Assembly: GCA_964406005.1 (NCBI GenBank)
Contig: CAYOPZ010000012.1
Coordinates: 16,382 to 80,381, forward strand
Length of the DNA: 64,000 bases
Direction of reading: 5' to 3'
From: CAYOPZ01 sp964406005
Lineage (GTDB): Bacteria; Bacteroidota; Bacteroidia; Bacteroidales; SM23-62
The stretch's first letter is position 1. Every line of letters begins with the position of its first letter. A model generated the notes under the pieces. That model was not told where the DNA came from, did no database searches, and worked only from the letters and a program-made list of their open reading frames with translations. Both the position numbers and the translations under genes were made by a program. This document shows, one piece after another, positions 1 to 8,534 of the stretch.

Positions 1-1
1 C

Positions 2-385
2 CGATACTCCGGCCTGACCCGGGCGGATATCTCCGGAGGTATTTTCCGGTACCGGCTGAGGCTTCCTCTTGCACTGGGAACGGTAGGAGGACTGACCAAC
101 AACCATCCGCTGGCAAAGCTTTCGCTGGATCTGCTCGGCAACCCGGATTCCAGGCAATTGATGCAAATTGCAGCTTCGGCCGGGATGGCGAATAATTTTT
201 CAGCCCTGTGGTCTCTGGTCACTTCGGGGATACAGCAGGGACACATGAAATTGCATCTTTCCAATATACTGACAAGCCTGGGCGCAACCAGGGATGAAAG
301 AATTCTTGCGGCCGGGCATTTTGAAGAGCAGACCGTGTCATACGGCAAAGTCAGGGAATTCCTGAGGAAGCAAAGAAAAGCATAG
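2..385 (+). CDS. Hydroxymethylglutaryl-CoA reductase, C-terminal part (5' end outside window)
   Basis: This enzyme interconverts HMG-CoA and mevalonate. The visible reading frame enters from the left edge and ends at 385. It shows the conserved LALGTVGGLTNNHPLAK stretch near codons 27-43 of the visible part, followed by the AGMANNFSALWSLVTSGIQ and GHMKLH blocks typical of the C-terminal domain of class II (bacterial, degradative-type) HMG-CoA reductases; GHM contains the family's catalytic histidine. The next gene starts 7 nt downstream and three further mevalonate-pathway genes follow, so a biosynthetic role in isoprenoid supply is likely. The N-terminal catalytic region is outside the window, so cofactor choice (NADH or NADPH) cannot be judged. 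Confidence 0.93.
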   Translation, partial: RYSGLTRADISGGIFRYRLRLPLALGTVGGLTNNHPLAKLSLDLLGNPDSRQLMQIAASAGMANNFSALWSLVTSGIQQGHMKLHLSNILTSLGATRDERILAAGHFEEQTVSYGKVREFLRKQRKA

Positions 386-391
386 GCAATC

Positions 392-1327
392 ATGGGAGCT
401 CATCGGTACCATTCCAGCGGCAAACTGCTCCTGACCGGGGAATATCTTGTGCTTCACGGGGCTTCTGCCCTGGCTGTGCCGACCAGGCTGGGACAGTTGC
501 TTGAGATCCGCAGTGGAAGGGAAAGGGGTATTCTATCCTGGGAGACCCGCATCCGCGGCAGGCACTGGTTTTCAATGGAAATGGATACGGCCACATACAG
601 GATAACAAGAACAAATCTCCCTGTCATAGGAGAGCGGCTCGTTCATATGCTCCGGGAAGCGGCAATACTGAAAGGTTCGGGAGACTGGCTTGAAAACAGC
701 AGAGCAAAGGCCGATATTGAATTTGATATGGAATGGGGGCTGGGAAGCAGTTCCTCCCTTATTTCCAACATCGCATACTGGTCGGAGGTGGATCCCTTCC
801 TGTTGCACGGGAAGGTATCCGGAGGATCCGCCTGTGATATTGCCGCTGCCAGGTCCGGGGGGCCGGTGCTCTATATGCTTGACCGGGGATCTCCGAAATT
901 CCGGGAAGTCACATTCCGTCCCCCCTATCTTGACCGGGTCGGTTTTGTCTATCTCGGAAGGAAACAGAAATCTTCGCAGGGTGTCAGGTCATTTTTAAAA
1001 AATGCACCGGTCAGACAGGATGATATCCTTAAAGTATCGGAGATCAGCAGGCATATCATGGAAGCGGGGAACCTTGATGAGTTCGAGGACCTTGTCAGGC
1101 AGCATGAGGGAATCCTTTCGGGGATACTCGACCGTGTCCCGGTTCAGGAAGCATTGTTCCCGGATTTTAAAGGGGTAATAAAATCCCTTGGGGCATGGGG
1201 AGGCGATTTTGCACTTTTTACCTGCCGGCAGGGATGGACCGCCTCCAGGAATTATTTTGAAAAAAAAGGACTCACAAACGTTTTTAAATATCCGGAGCTG
1301 GTCAAATCCGGGTTGAATGATGAGTGA
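392..1327 (+). CDS. GHMP-family kinase of the mevalonate operon (GYDIA-type; candidate phosphomevalonate kinase)
   Basis: The 311-residue protein has GHMP kinase features: an N-terminal SGKLLLTGEYLVLHG substrate-binding stretch (residues 9-23), the glycine/serine-rich phosphate loop WGLGSSSSL (115-123), a GSACDIAAARSGGP block (145-158) that matches the GYDIA signature region of a Bacteroidota GHMP subfamily, and a C-terminal GGDFALF motif. The neighbours are HMG-CoA reductase upstream and decarboxylase and mevalonate kinase downstream. The one step of the pathway with no other visible gene is phosphomevalonate phosphorylation, so this kinase is the natural candidate; that assignment is inferred from context. 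It overlaps the next gene by 11 nt. Confidence 0.88.
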   Translation: MGAHRYHSSGKLLLTGEYLVLHGASALAVPTRLGQLLEIRSGRERGILSWETRIRGRHWFSMEMDTATYRITRTNLPVIGERLVHMLREAAILKGSGDWLENSRAKADIEFDMEWGLGSSSSLISNIAYWSEVDPFLLHGKVSGGSACDIAAARSGGPVLYMLDRGSPKFREVTFRPPYLDRVGFVYLGRKQKSSQGVRSFLKNAPVRQDDILKVSEISRHIMEAGNLDEFEDLVRQHEGILSGILDRVPVQEALFPDFKGVIKSLGAWGGDFALFTCRQGWTASRNYFEKKGLTNVFKYPELVKSGLNDE

Positions 1328-2423
1328 ATCAGAGATGGTCTACATGGATTCGTCATTTCGTGACATCCCCTCCGGTTTCCGTGAGACGAGGGTGGGCTGG
1401 ACCGCTCCGTCAAACATTGCGCTGGTGAAATACTGGGGCAAGAAAGCCGGACAGATCCCGGAAAATGCTTCCCTGAGCCTCACACTTTCCAGGTCGATTA
1501 CTGAAACGGTCCTTTCTGCTTCCAGGACAGCAACGGGCCGGGGTGTTGAACCGGAGTGTTTTTTCGAAGGCGGAAGGAATCCTGTTTTCGAGAAAAGAAT
1601 ATCGGCGTACCTGGAAGATATAATGCCCTATTTTCCTTTTTTAGGGAAATTGAAGCTCAGGATTGAAACCCGCAATACATTCCCCCATTCGGCAGGCATG
1701 GCATCTTCCGCATCCGGTTTCAGTGCACTTGCCCTTTGTATATGCACGCTGGAGGAGAAAGTATCGGGCAGGCCCGGGGATGCGGATTTCTTCAGGAAGG
1801 CATCCTGTATGGCCAGACTGGGATCGGGAAGTGCCTCGAGGTCGGTTTATGGCGGTTATTCAGGCTGGGGGCGGGTTAAGGGACTGAATTGTTTTTCGGA
1901 TCAGTTCGCCGTTCCCGTAGCCCTAAAAGCATCATCGGTTTTCAGTACCCTGTATGACGCTGTTCTGCTCGTCAGTACCGGGCCCAAAGAAGTATCGAGC
2001 AGCCGGGGACATGAACTTATGCATAATCACCCGTTTGCAAAGGCCAGGTACGTGCAGGCCGGTGAGAATTTCATCAACTTGCTTAGATCACTTGAATCCG
2101 GGGATGTTCCGGCATTTATCAGGATCGTGGAAAATGAGGCGCTCAGCCTGCATGCGCTTTTATACAGTTCCGATCCCGGGTTTATCCTGTTGAGGGAAGA
2201 CAGCCTGGCAATTCTTACAAAGATCCGTGAATTTCGCCGGAAAACCGGAAGTTTCCTGACTTTTACCATTGATGCGGGTCCGAATATCCATCTTTTATAC
2301 CCGGAATCCGAAAGGGGGAAAATACTCAGGTTTATCAAAAATGATCTGCTTTCGCATTGTGAAAACCGGAATTGGATTGATGACAGGATGGGACAGGGCC
2401 CTGAAGAAATACCGGATCTGTGA
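1317..2423 (+). CDS. mvaD: Diphosphomevalonate decarboxylase
   Basis: The enzyme converts mevalonate 5-diphosphate to isopentenyl diphosphate with ATP. The family signatures are clear: WTAPSNIALVKYWGKK (residues 28-43), SAGMASSASGFSALAL (125-140, phosphate loop), RLGSGSASRSVYGG (167-180) and a C-terminal TIDAGPN block. At 368 residues it is slightly longer than most bacterial homologues; the extra length lies at the N-terminus before residue 28, and M7 or M10 could also be the start. It overlaps the preceding kinase by 11 nt and the following kinase by 4 nt, which points to one translationally coupled operon. Confidence 0.95.
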   Translation: MMSESEMVYMDSSFRDIPSGFRETRVGWTAPSNIALVKYWGKKAGQIPENASLSLTLSRSITETVLSASRTATGRGVEPECFFEGGRNPVFEKRISAYLEDIMPYFPFLGKLKLRIETRNTFPHSAGMASSASGFSALALCICTLEEKVSGRPGDADFFRKASCMARLGSGSASRSVYGGYSGWGRVKGLNCFSDQFAVPVALKASSVFSTLYDAVLLVSTGPKEVSSSRGHELMHNHPFAKARYVQAGENFINLLRSLESGDVPAFIRIVENEALSLHALLYSSDPGFILLREDSLAILTKIREFRRKTGSFLTFTIDAGPNIHLLYPESERGKILRFIKNDLLSHCENRNWIDDRMGQGPEEIPDL

Positions 2424-3346
2424 CGGCACGTGAGTTTCATGGCAAAATACTGTTGTTCGGCGAATATTCCATTCTGCTTGATGCAATGGCGCTGGTCGTT
2501 CCCCTGAAAGCATTTTCCGGAAGATTGGAATTTCCCCACGGGGGAAACGAAATAAATGCAGGGGCCAGGAAATCAAGTCATCACCTGCTGGGATACCTGA
2601 AGCATTTGCTTGCGCTCGATCGTTCGGGACAGCTTGGATGTGAGATGCACCTGGAGCGCCTCCAGTCGGATATTGCAAATGGAATTTATTTTCATTCCCT
2701 TATTCCCGAAAGTTACGGAGCCGGCAGTTCAGGAGCGCTGGTTGCGGCTGTTTATGATAAGTATAAAAAAGACAATGCTCCCCGGGGAAGAAATGACCTT
2801 CATGTGCTCAGGAATTTTTTCGGCAGGATGGAATCCTTTTTCCATGGCCGGAGTTCCGGAATCGATCCTCTTTGCTGTTATACGGACCGGGCGCTCCTGG
2901 CAGGGGGAAAGACCGTCCGGCCGGCAGAAATCCCTGATCTTCCTGTAAATTCCTCGTTCTTTCTTCTGGATTCCGGAAGGAAAGGCGATACAGGTGCCCT
3001 GGTGGGGCGTTTTTTCGGAAAAATGAAGGATCCTTCATTCCGTTCCGTGATTGAAGATGATTATTTCCCGCTCAACGAGGACTGTATCACATCGGCCATC
3101 CGTGGAAATCACAGGGAACTCCAAGGTGCAGTGAAGCAGCTGTCGAAGCTGGAGGCAGAACATTTTACGGACATGATACCGGGAAATATCAGGGAATTCT
3201 GGCATTACGGAATTCAATCCGGCATGTTCAGCCTGAAGTTATGCGGTTCCGGGGGAGGGGGATTCATGCTCGGTTTCACACAGGATCTTGCCGCAACAGA
3301 AAGCTGGTTCCTGGAAAGGGGGACACGAATAAGGATCATCCCATAA
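2420..3346 (+). CDS. Mevalonate kinase
   Basis: This GHMP kinase phosphorylates mevalonate to 5-phosphomevalonate. Seen: GKILLFGEYSILLDAMALVVPL near residues 8-29, the phosphate loop SYGAGSSGALVAA (98-110), the block ESFFHGRSSGIDPL (138-151), which in mevalonate kinases carries the catalytic aspartate, and a glycine-rich CGSGGGGFMLG C-terminus. The start is a GTG that overlaps the decarboxylase stop (GTGA), a normal coupled arrangement. It ends the mevalonate operon, and its 3' end overlaps by 11 nt the 3' end of the convergent SDR gene, so no terminator separates the two. Confidence 0.92.
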   Translation: MTAREFHGKILLFGEYSILLDAMALVVPLKAFSGRLEFPHGGNEINAGARKSSHHLLGYLKHLLALDRSGQLGCEMHLERLQSDIANGIYFHSLIPESYGAGSSGALVAAVYDKYKKDNAPRGRNDLHVLRNFFGRMESFFHGRSSGIDPLCCYTDRALLAGGKTVRPAEIPDLPVNSSFFLLDSGRKGDTGALVGRFFGKMKDPSFRSVIEDDYFPLNEDCITSAIRGNHRELQGAVKQLSKLEAEHFTDMIPGNIREFWHYGIQSGMFSLKLCGSGGGGFMLGFTQDLAATESWFLERGTRIRIIP

Positions 3347-4109
3347 TGCCCGATACAGCACCTCCGTCAACAGTGATGGTTTGACCCGTGACATATGATG
3401 AACCTGGGGATAATAACCAGACCGCAAGCGATGCAAAATCGGAAACATTGCCGATCCTGCCGGCAGGAACATTTGTTAACATTTGTTCCCGTGCCTTTTC
3501 CATGGAGATGTTCCCGGCTTCGCTTACTTTCCTGATCACCCTGTCCAGGGCCGGTGTCATATGATAGCCTGGGGCGAGGGTATTGGCTGTAATGCCCGTA
3601 CTTCCCACCTCTGTTGACAATGTTTTGACAAATCCCGTTACTGCAAGCCTGAAAGAAGTGCTGAGTACAAGGTTTGGAACCGGCTGCTTGACCGAAAAAC
3701 TCTCGATATAAAGGAACCTTCCGTAATTATTCTTAAGGAACAGGGGCAGGACGGCATGGGTCAGTGCCACTTTCCACCTCAGAACGGCATGATAGGCCGT
3801 GTCCCAGTCTGCCAGCTCCGTTTCCAGAAATGCCCTGGCAGGGGGGCCTCCGGCATTCACGACAATTCCTGTTAATTCACGTTTCCCGATATGCTTCAGA
3901 AGTGCATCAATGGAATCAGGCCGGGTCATATCAAGAGACACTGTTTCAATCCCCGGAAATTCCTTCTTCAGACCATCCAGCCTTTCCTGTCCCCTGGCTA
4001 TGGAAATTACATTTGCACCTTCCCTGTGAAGGGTTATGCTTATGGCTTTCCCGAAACCGCTGCTGGCTCCGGTAACAACAAAGAGTTTCTCACTTATCTG
4101 CAGATCCAT
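3336..4109 (-). CDS. SDR-family oxidoreductase with altered catalytic residues
   Basis: The 257-residue protein has a Rossmann fold: TGASSGFG (residues 13-20) for nucleotide binding, NAGG at 85-88, and a C-terminal SYVTGQTITVDGG typical of FabG-like reductases. The catalytic Tyr-x3-Lys is not present. Thirteen residues after Ser137, where tyrosine is expected, there is Ser150, and Arg154 replaces the lysine. An SDR subgroup with such substitutions exists, so the protein may use another mechanism or only bind ligand. It starts 6 nt after the CPBP protease gene and is probably the last gene of the bacteriocin-type operon, though its role there is unclear. Confidence 0.85.
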   Translation of the reverse strand: MDLQISEKLFVVTGASSGFGKAISITLHREGANVISIARGQERLDGLKKEFPGIETVSLDMTRPDSIDALLKHIGKRELTGIVVNAGGPPARAFLETELADWDTAYHAVLRWKVALTHAVLPLFLKNNYGRFLYIESFSVKQPVPNLVLSTSFRLAVTGFVKTLSTEVGSTGITANTLAPGYHMTPALDRVIRKVSEAGNISMEKAREQMLTNVPAGRIGNVSDFASLAVWLLSPGSSYVTGQTITVDGGAVSGIMG

Positions 4110-4115
4110 AACGGT

Positions 4116-4982
4116 TCATGTTTTGTCTTCCATGGGGTGAAATTGCTGAAACGGTTTCAGTATCCTGGTCACGAAGAACAGACTCAGCAGCATGAGCACC
4201 GATGCCAGCGAATAAAAGGCAAAGTAATCTTCCGTTTCGGAGAACAGCTCCCTGAAGGTCATGATATCGGCACCGTAGATGTACATAAGTATATAGCTGA
4301 AACTGTTGTTGACAATGTGAATAAGGATAACCGGAATCAGCGAACGCGTTTTCATGTAAATATAGGCGAGCAGTATGCCGATCAAAAATCCGGGGATGAA
4401 TTGCCAGGGGTTCATATGGAACAGACCAAAAAGAAAAGCGGACCAGAAAATTGCTTTTCCAGCCTTATAGCGGTTAAGGAATCCTTCGAGGATGATCCCC
4501 CTGAAAAGCACCTCTTCCAGAACAGGCCCGATCAGACATACCATAAGAAGGGTGTATATGTCTTTCGTCGCCAGCATGGCAAATATTTCTTTAAACAGGT
4601 CGGGCATGGGAATCAGGGTGGTAAGCGGATCCAGAAAAACCGAAAAAGCCAGGGTGAAGACAATGAGAAGCGGGTAGAGTATTGACGGTGCCTGCTTGAA
4701 ATAAAGCATTTTTACGGCTGATTTGCCTGCCTTGTTCCGCCAGGAGAACCAGATCACGAACAGCATGGAAATGGTATAGCCCAGGAGGTTTCCCGGAGAC
4801 ATGTTCTCTGCACCTGTCAATTCATATACAACCCCTATGATAAGACCCAGGCCGATACTGGCGGCTATAAATATTCCGAAAATCCCCCAGGCCTGGGGGA
4901 GGGAAGGGTAGCTGTAATGCTGCTTCATCTTTGTTCTGACTTTAGGATTGTCGAAAATACCAAAAAAAGGGATAAGCCCCAT
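4116..4982 (-). CDS. CPBP (Abi) family intramembrane metalloprotease, candidate bacteriocin immunity protein
   Basis: The 288-residue protein is strongly hydrophobic with about seven to eight predicted membrane segments. It has the three CPBP motifs: EEVLFRG (EExxxR, E156-E157-R161), FGLFH (185-189) and HIVNN (H222-N226), which form the active site in Rce1-like proteases. In Gram-positive class II bacteriocin loci, members of this family give self-immunity. Here it lies 5 nt downstream of the C39 exporter in the same operon, so immunity or peptide maturation is a reasonable inference. Met19 (position 4928) is an alternative start that removes a poorly conserved N-terminus. Confidence 0.88.
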   Translation of the reverse strand: MGLIPFFGIFDNPKVRTKMKQHYSYPSLPQAWGIFGIFIAASIGLGLIIGVVYELTGAENMSPGNLLGYTISMLFVIWFSWRNKAGKSAVKMLYFKQAPSILYPLLIVFTLAFSVFLDPLTTLIPMPDLFKEIFAMLATKDIYTLLMVCLIGPVLEEVLFRGIILEGFLNRYKAGKAIFWSAFLFGLFHMNPWQFIPGFLIGILLAYIYMKTRSLIPVILIHIVNNSFSYILMYIYGADIMTFRELFSETEDYFAFYSLASVLMLLSLFFVTRILKPFQQFHPMEDKT

Positions 4983-4987
4983 ATTTT

Positions 4988-7141
4988 CTACCCGGCGTTC
5001 TGGTTTTTCCAGAATTCATGATAATGACCCTTCAACTGCAGCAATGAGCTGTGACTCCCGGATTCAGCCACCCTCCCGTTATTGAGAAACAGGATATTGT
5101 CCGTCTGGCATACGGTCCGCAGCTTGTGGGAAATGATAATCAGGGTCAGCCTGTCCGGCAGGTGAGAGAAAAGCATTTTAAGCATGGCCTGCTCTGACGC
5201 AGGATCGAGTGCGGATGTGGCCTCGTCGAGGATGAGTACGGCAGGTTCCCGGTACAGAGACCTGGCAATGGCAAGTCTTTGCTGTTCCCCGCCCGACAGG
5301 TTTAATCCCCTTTCCCCGATTTGCGTATAAAGGCCGTCCGGAAGGTTGTTCAGAAGCTCTGTCAGGCCTGTTTGTGCTGCAAGCTGAAATATTTTTCCTG
5401 TATCCGGATCTTTATCACCCGGGGCTATGTTCTCCAGCAGGGTTCCGGAAAAAAGCTCCGGATGCTGCGGGACCAGAGATATCAAACATCTCAGGTCCTT
5501 CCTGTTGAACTGGCTTATTTCGCACCCGTCCATCAGGATCTTTCCCCTCCGGGGATGGTACAGGGCCGTAAGGAGCGAGGCCATGCTGCTTTTTCCGGAT
5601 CCGTTCCGGCCTGCTATTCCGGTCAGGCTTCCCGCCCGGATTGTAAAGTTCAGGTCCTTGAAGAGCAAGGGCCTGGAGCCATACCCGAATTCCACGTTCC
5701 GGAATTCTACGGTTCCCGTAAATGAATGTTTCCTGATCCCGGTTTCCAGATTCTTTTCCTGTTCCAGGTCCAGGACCTGGAACAGGCGGTCTGCTGCAAT
5801 GCCTGCCTCCCGGACGGATCTGCCAAAACCCGTTAATCCGCCCACGGGCCTCATTAAATAGCCCATCATGGCATAGAAGGACATGAGTTCTCCCGGGCTG
5901 AGCGACTGCTTGCAGACCATGTAGGATCCGGTCCACATGATCGCAATGGTGATCATGCCGGAGACCAGTTCGGTGGCCTGGTTCGACCGGATGGCTGAAA
6001 GCCCGGCCCGGTAGCCGGTACTGAGGAACCCGATGAAGCGTTGTTCCATCCTTTCAATGAAGTGATGCTGCAGGCTGAATGTTTTGACAAGCCGGCTGGA
6101 GGAAACGGATTCCACCAGTTCGGATTCAAGTTCCGCTGCCCGTTCCATGGTCTTTCTGAGGATATGGCGGCTGAACCTGTCATATAAATAATAGATCAGT
6201 GCATATATCGGGATTCCGGCGGCTACCGCAAGGCACAATTTCCGGGATAGAAAGGCCATGGCCAGGAGTGTCAGCAGTATACTGGTTATTCCCACAATCA
6301 CATCCACCAGGGAATTGTTTATGAAATTCCGGATCTTGATGGCATCGCTCATCCTGGAAAGTATCTCACCCGTTTTCATACGGTCGAAAAAGGGCTGGGG
6401 CAGACTTAACAGGTGCCTGAAATACCCTGTCAGAAGCCCCCCGTCAATCTGGTGACCTGTTTTTAAAAGAAACAGGTTTTTCAGGTACCCGATCAGGTTT
6501 CGCAGAATGCCCAGAAGGATCATGGACAGACTCATCAGGTTCAGCAGGTTTGTATTCAGGTTCACAAGCACAAAATCCATGATTTTCTGTACATAAATGG
6601 CAGTGGAGAGGCCAAGGAGGCTGTAAATGAACGCACCGAAAAGTACCTGGATGATGGTTCGCCTGAAGGGCATGATAAGCTGCATGAACCGTTTTGTACG
6701 GGAAGGTTGCCTCTGTCCTTTGGTAAATCCGGATCCCGGAGCAAGAATGACAAGGACCCCGGTCCATTGAAGCAGGAAGTCATCCTGTTTCACGGAGACC
6801 ATTCTTCCTTCTGCGGGATCCATAATGGTAACCCGGCTTTTCCGGAAGGATGCCAGCACGATGAAATGCTGGGTGCGGTCTGACCGGATGATATGTGCAA
6901 TGGCCGGAAGGGGTGCGCTTTTAAGGGCTTCGGAGGGTCCTTTTACCCCTTTTGCCACCAGCCCCATTTTTTCCGCTGCCTCGGTCAGTCCGAGTACATT
7001 TGTCCCCGAGCGGCCGGTAGATGCATATTCGCGAATACGGGCGAGCGGCATGTGCAATCCGTAGTAGGCGGCAATGCATGCGAGACAGGCTGCACCACAG
7101 TCTGTCTCATCATGCTGTCTGGTGGATCTGATCCGGGGCAT
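4988..7141 (-). CDS. Peptidase-containing ABC exporter (C39 bacteriocin-processing type)
   Basis: The 717-residue protein has the full PCAT layout. An N-terminal C39 protease domain (about residues 1-130) contains Q9, the nucleophile C15 in DETDCGAAC and a histidine in TQHFIVL. A six-helix ABC transmembrane domain spans about 160-440. A nucleotide-binding domain follows, with Walker A GRNGSGKSS, signature LSGGEQQRLAIARS and Walker B LILDEATSALD. Such exporters cut double-glycine leaders and export the core peptide. Two double-glycine precursors lie 1.4-1.8 kb upstream on the same strand, with the HlyD adaptor 9 nt upstream. In a Gram-negative it would need an outer-membrane channel, which is not seen in this window. 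Confidence 0.95.
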   Translation of the reverse strand: MPRIRSTRQHDETDCGAACLACIAAYYGLHMPLARIREYASTGRSGTNVLGLTEAAEKMGLVAKGVKGPSEALKSAPLPAIAHIIRSDRTQHFIVLASFRKSRVTIMDPAEGRMVSVKQDDFLLQWTGVLVILAPGSGFTKGQRQPSRTKRFMQLIMPFRRTIIQVLFGAFIYSLLGLSTAIYVQKIMDFVLVNLNTNLLNLMSLSMILLGILRNLIGYLKNLFLLKTGHQIDGGLLTGYFRHLLSLPQPFFDRMKTGEILSRMSDAIKIRNFINNSLVDVIVGITSILLTLLAMAFLSRKLCLAVAAGIPIYALIYYLYDRFSRHILRKTMERAAELESELVESVSSSRLVKTFSLQHHFIERMEQRFIGFLSTGYRAGLSAIRSNQATELVSGMITIAIMWTGSYMVCKQSLSPGELMSFYAMMGYLMRPVGGLTGFGRSVREAGIAADRLFQVLDLEQEKNLETGIRKHSFTGTVEFRNVEFGYGSRPLLFKDLNFTIRAGSLTGIAGRNGSGKSSMASLLTALYHPRRGKILMDGCEISQFNRKDLRCLISLVPQHPELFSGTLLENIAPGDKDPDTGKIFQLAAQTGLTELLNNLPDGLYTQIGERGLNLSGGEQQRLAIARSLYREPAVLILDEATSALDPASEQAMLKMLFSHLPDRLTLIIISHKLRTVCQTDNILFLNNGRVAESGSHSSLLQLKGHYHEFWKNQNAG

Positions 7142-7150
7142 GGGAACTTT

Positions 7151-8293
7151 TTAAACAGGCCGGTCTGCAGGGTTCAGCCATTTGTCGGTTTTGTCTGTCA
7201 GCAACTGAAGAAGGGAACGGCGCATGATCAGGCAATGCGCCTGGAATGTCATCCCTTTCTTAAGCTGGCCCGTATAGCCGTTTTTCAGGCTCAGCCCCGT
7301 ATGATCGATACGGCATTTTATCCGGAAGCAGGGCTTGCCGTCAACGATCAGGATGTCATCGGATATATCGCAGATGCTGCCCTCCGGCATACCCCATTCC
7401 CTTGCCGGGAAACAGTGAAGTCTCAATCTGACTGTCTGTCCCTTGTAAATGAAAGCAATGTCCCTGGGTGGCAGGTAAAATTCCCCGATGAGGCCTGATT
7501 CAGGACTCATGACACCGATCACATCTCCCGCCCGAATGGAAGTGCCGGGATAGATCCCTTTCCATTCCACCAGGTTGCCGGAAACCGGTGCATACAGAGT
7601 GGTTTGCCGGATGCGCTCCTCCCATTGCCCGATCTCTGTCTCCAATTCCGTTTTCCGTTCAAGAAAATCCTCGTATGCGTTTTGCCAGTTACTGAAAGAT
7701 TCACTTTTGAATTTCTCTGTTTCTTTCAGGATTTTTTCCCGTTCAAAGCACAGATCGTCATATTCCTTTTCACTGACCATTTGATCCTCGATAAGCCCCA
7801 GGTATCTCCTGCATTCCTTGTCTGCTTTCGAATAAAGTATTTCCAGATAATTCAGCCTGCTGTTATAGGCTTCATACTCCTTGCTGAACCGCATGCTCTC
7901 CGGAACCTGAATGGGATCCTGAAGTAGCTTTTCAAGGTCATCCAGGCATACTGTGGTTTCGTTTAATTTTTCCCGTGCCAGCTGCAGGCTGCCTGTGGTT
8001 TCACGGGCCCGGAACCTGATCATCCGGGTTGACTTCGGAATTTCCTTCCCTTCGGAAACATAGACTTCCGCCACGATGCCGGAAAAGGGAGCAACGATCT
8101 GGGTCCTTTCCAGCTCAGGCCGGATGATTCCCTGTCCTGTTACGGATACCGGGACCCTGACCAGAGGCAGGCTGATCAGCATTCCAATGACAATGCAGAG
8201 AGCAATCAGGTAAATGGCCCTGCCTGAAGGATGGATATGCCGGATATACCCGGGCAGGTTTTCGTAAAAGGGTGATGTTTCTGACCGGTCCAT
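7151..8293 (-). CDS. HlyD-family secretion adaptor
   Basis: The 380-residue membrane-fusion protein has one N-terminal membrane anchor (about residues 26-47, AIYLIALCIVIGMLISLPLV). A split lipoyl/barrel-sandwich domain follows (GIIRPELERTQIVAPFSGIV on one side, YAPVSGNLVEW on the other), with a long Glu/Lys-rich coiled-coil hairpin between them (about 115-240) and a C-terminal beta-barrel part. It links an inner-membrane ABC exporter to an outer-membrane channel. It lies directly between the small peptide genes and the C39 exporter in one operon, so it should serve export of the double-glycine peptides. Confidence 0.93.
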   Translation of the reverse strand: MDRSETSPFYENLPGYIRHIHPSGRAIYLIALCIVIGMLISLPLVRVPVSVTGQGIIRPELERTQIVAPFSGIVAEVYVSEGKEIPKSTRMIRFRARETTGSLQLAREKLNETTVCLDDLEKLLQDPIQVPESMRFSKEYEAYNSRLNYLEILYSKADKECRRYLGLIEDQMVSEKEYDDLCFEREKILKETEKFKSESFSNWQNAYEDFLERKTELETEIGQWEERIRQTTLYAPVSGNLVEWKGIYPGTSIRAGDVIGVMSPESGLIGEFYLPPRDIAFIYKGQTVRLRLHCFPAREWGMPEGSICDISDDILIVDGKPCFRIKCRIDHTGLSLKNGYTGQLKKGMTFQAHCLIMRRSLLQLLTDKTDKWLNPADRPV

Positions 8294-8308
8294 CGGATCT
8301 TTGATTTC

Positions 8309-8425
8309 CTAACCCAGGATCCAATGCTTCAGAATGTCCCAGTTCCTGAATATAAGGGTAAAAACCGCAAAGGACACGATCACTGCCAGGACAAGTAATA
8401 CTGTACGTCTGGTGCTTTTTTTCAT
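8309..8425 (-). CDS. 38-residue one-TM protein of the bacteriocin locus
   Basis: This short frame starts at ATG 8425 and stops at 8309, 15 nt before the HlyD start. It encodes a basic N-terminus (MKKSTRRT), one hydrophobic segment (about residues 9-25) and the tail FRNWDILKHWILG. The tail resembles FGDWDNFKRGLAG in the 62-residue precursor encoded just upstream (shared F-x-[ND]-W-D-x2-K-x4-G). There is no double-glycine leader. A cognate immunity peptide that mimics the bacteriocin, or a leaderless peptide, are both possible. The position in the operon and sensible composition support a real gene; the function is inferred. Confidence 0.62.
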   Translation of the reverse strand: MKKSTRRTVLLVLAVIVSFAVFTLIFRNWDILKHWILG

Positions 8426-8483
8426 AAGATGATGTTTCGGTAAATTAACGTGATATCAGTTTGACTTCGCACTGTGGATATTG

Positions 8484-8519
8484 CTGGGGCAACATCGGTC
8501 ATTACCGATATTGCCCCAG
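8484..8519 (-). promoter_or_regulatory. Strong hairpin between the precursor gene and the exporter genes
   Basis: CTGGGGCAA (8484-8492) pairs with TTGCCCCAG (8511-8519). After one 2x2 mismatch, TCGGT (8495-8499) pairs with ACCGA (8504-8508) around a CATT loop. It lies about 15 nt beyond the stop of the 60-residue precursor and has no T-tract on either strand. It may be a processing or mRNA-stability element that keeps precursor transcript more abundant than exporter transcript. Confidence 0.6.
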
Positions 8520-8534
8520 GGTTCTGCAAAGAGA

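Noticed and set aside
3891..4685. 264-codon plus-strand frame across the SDR and CPBP genes
   Set aside because: It crosses two well-supported minus-strand genes and its translation is low in hydrophobic segments or family motifs, so it is a shadow frame.
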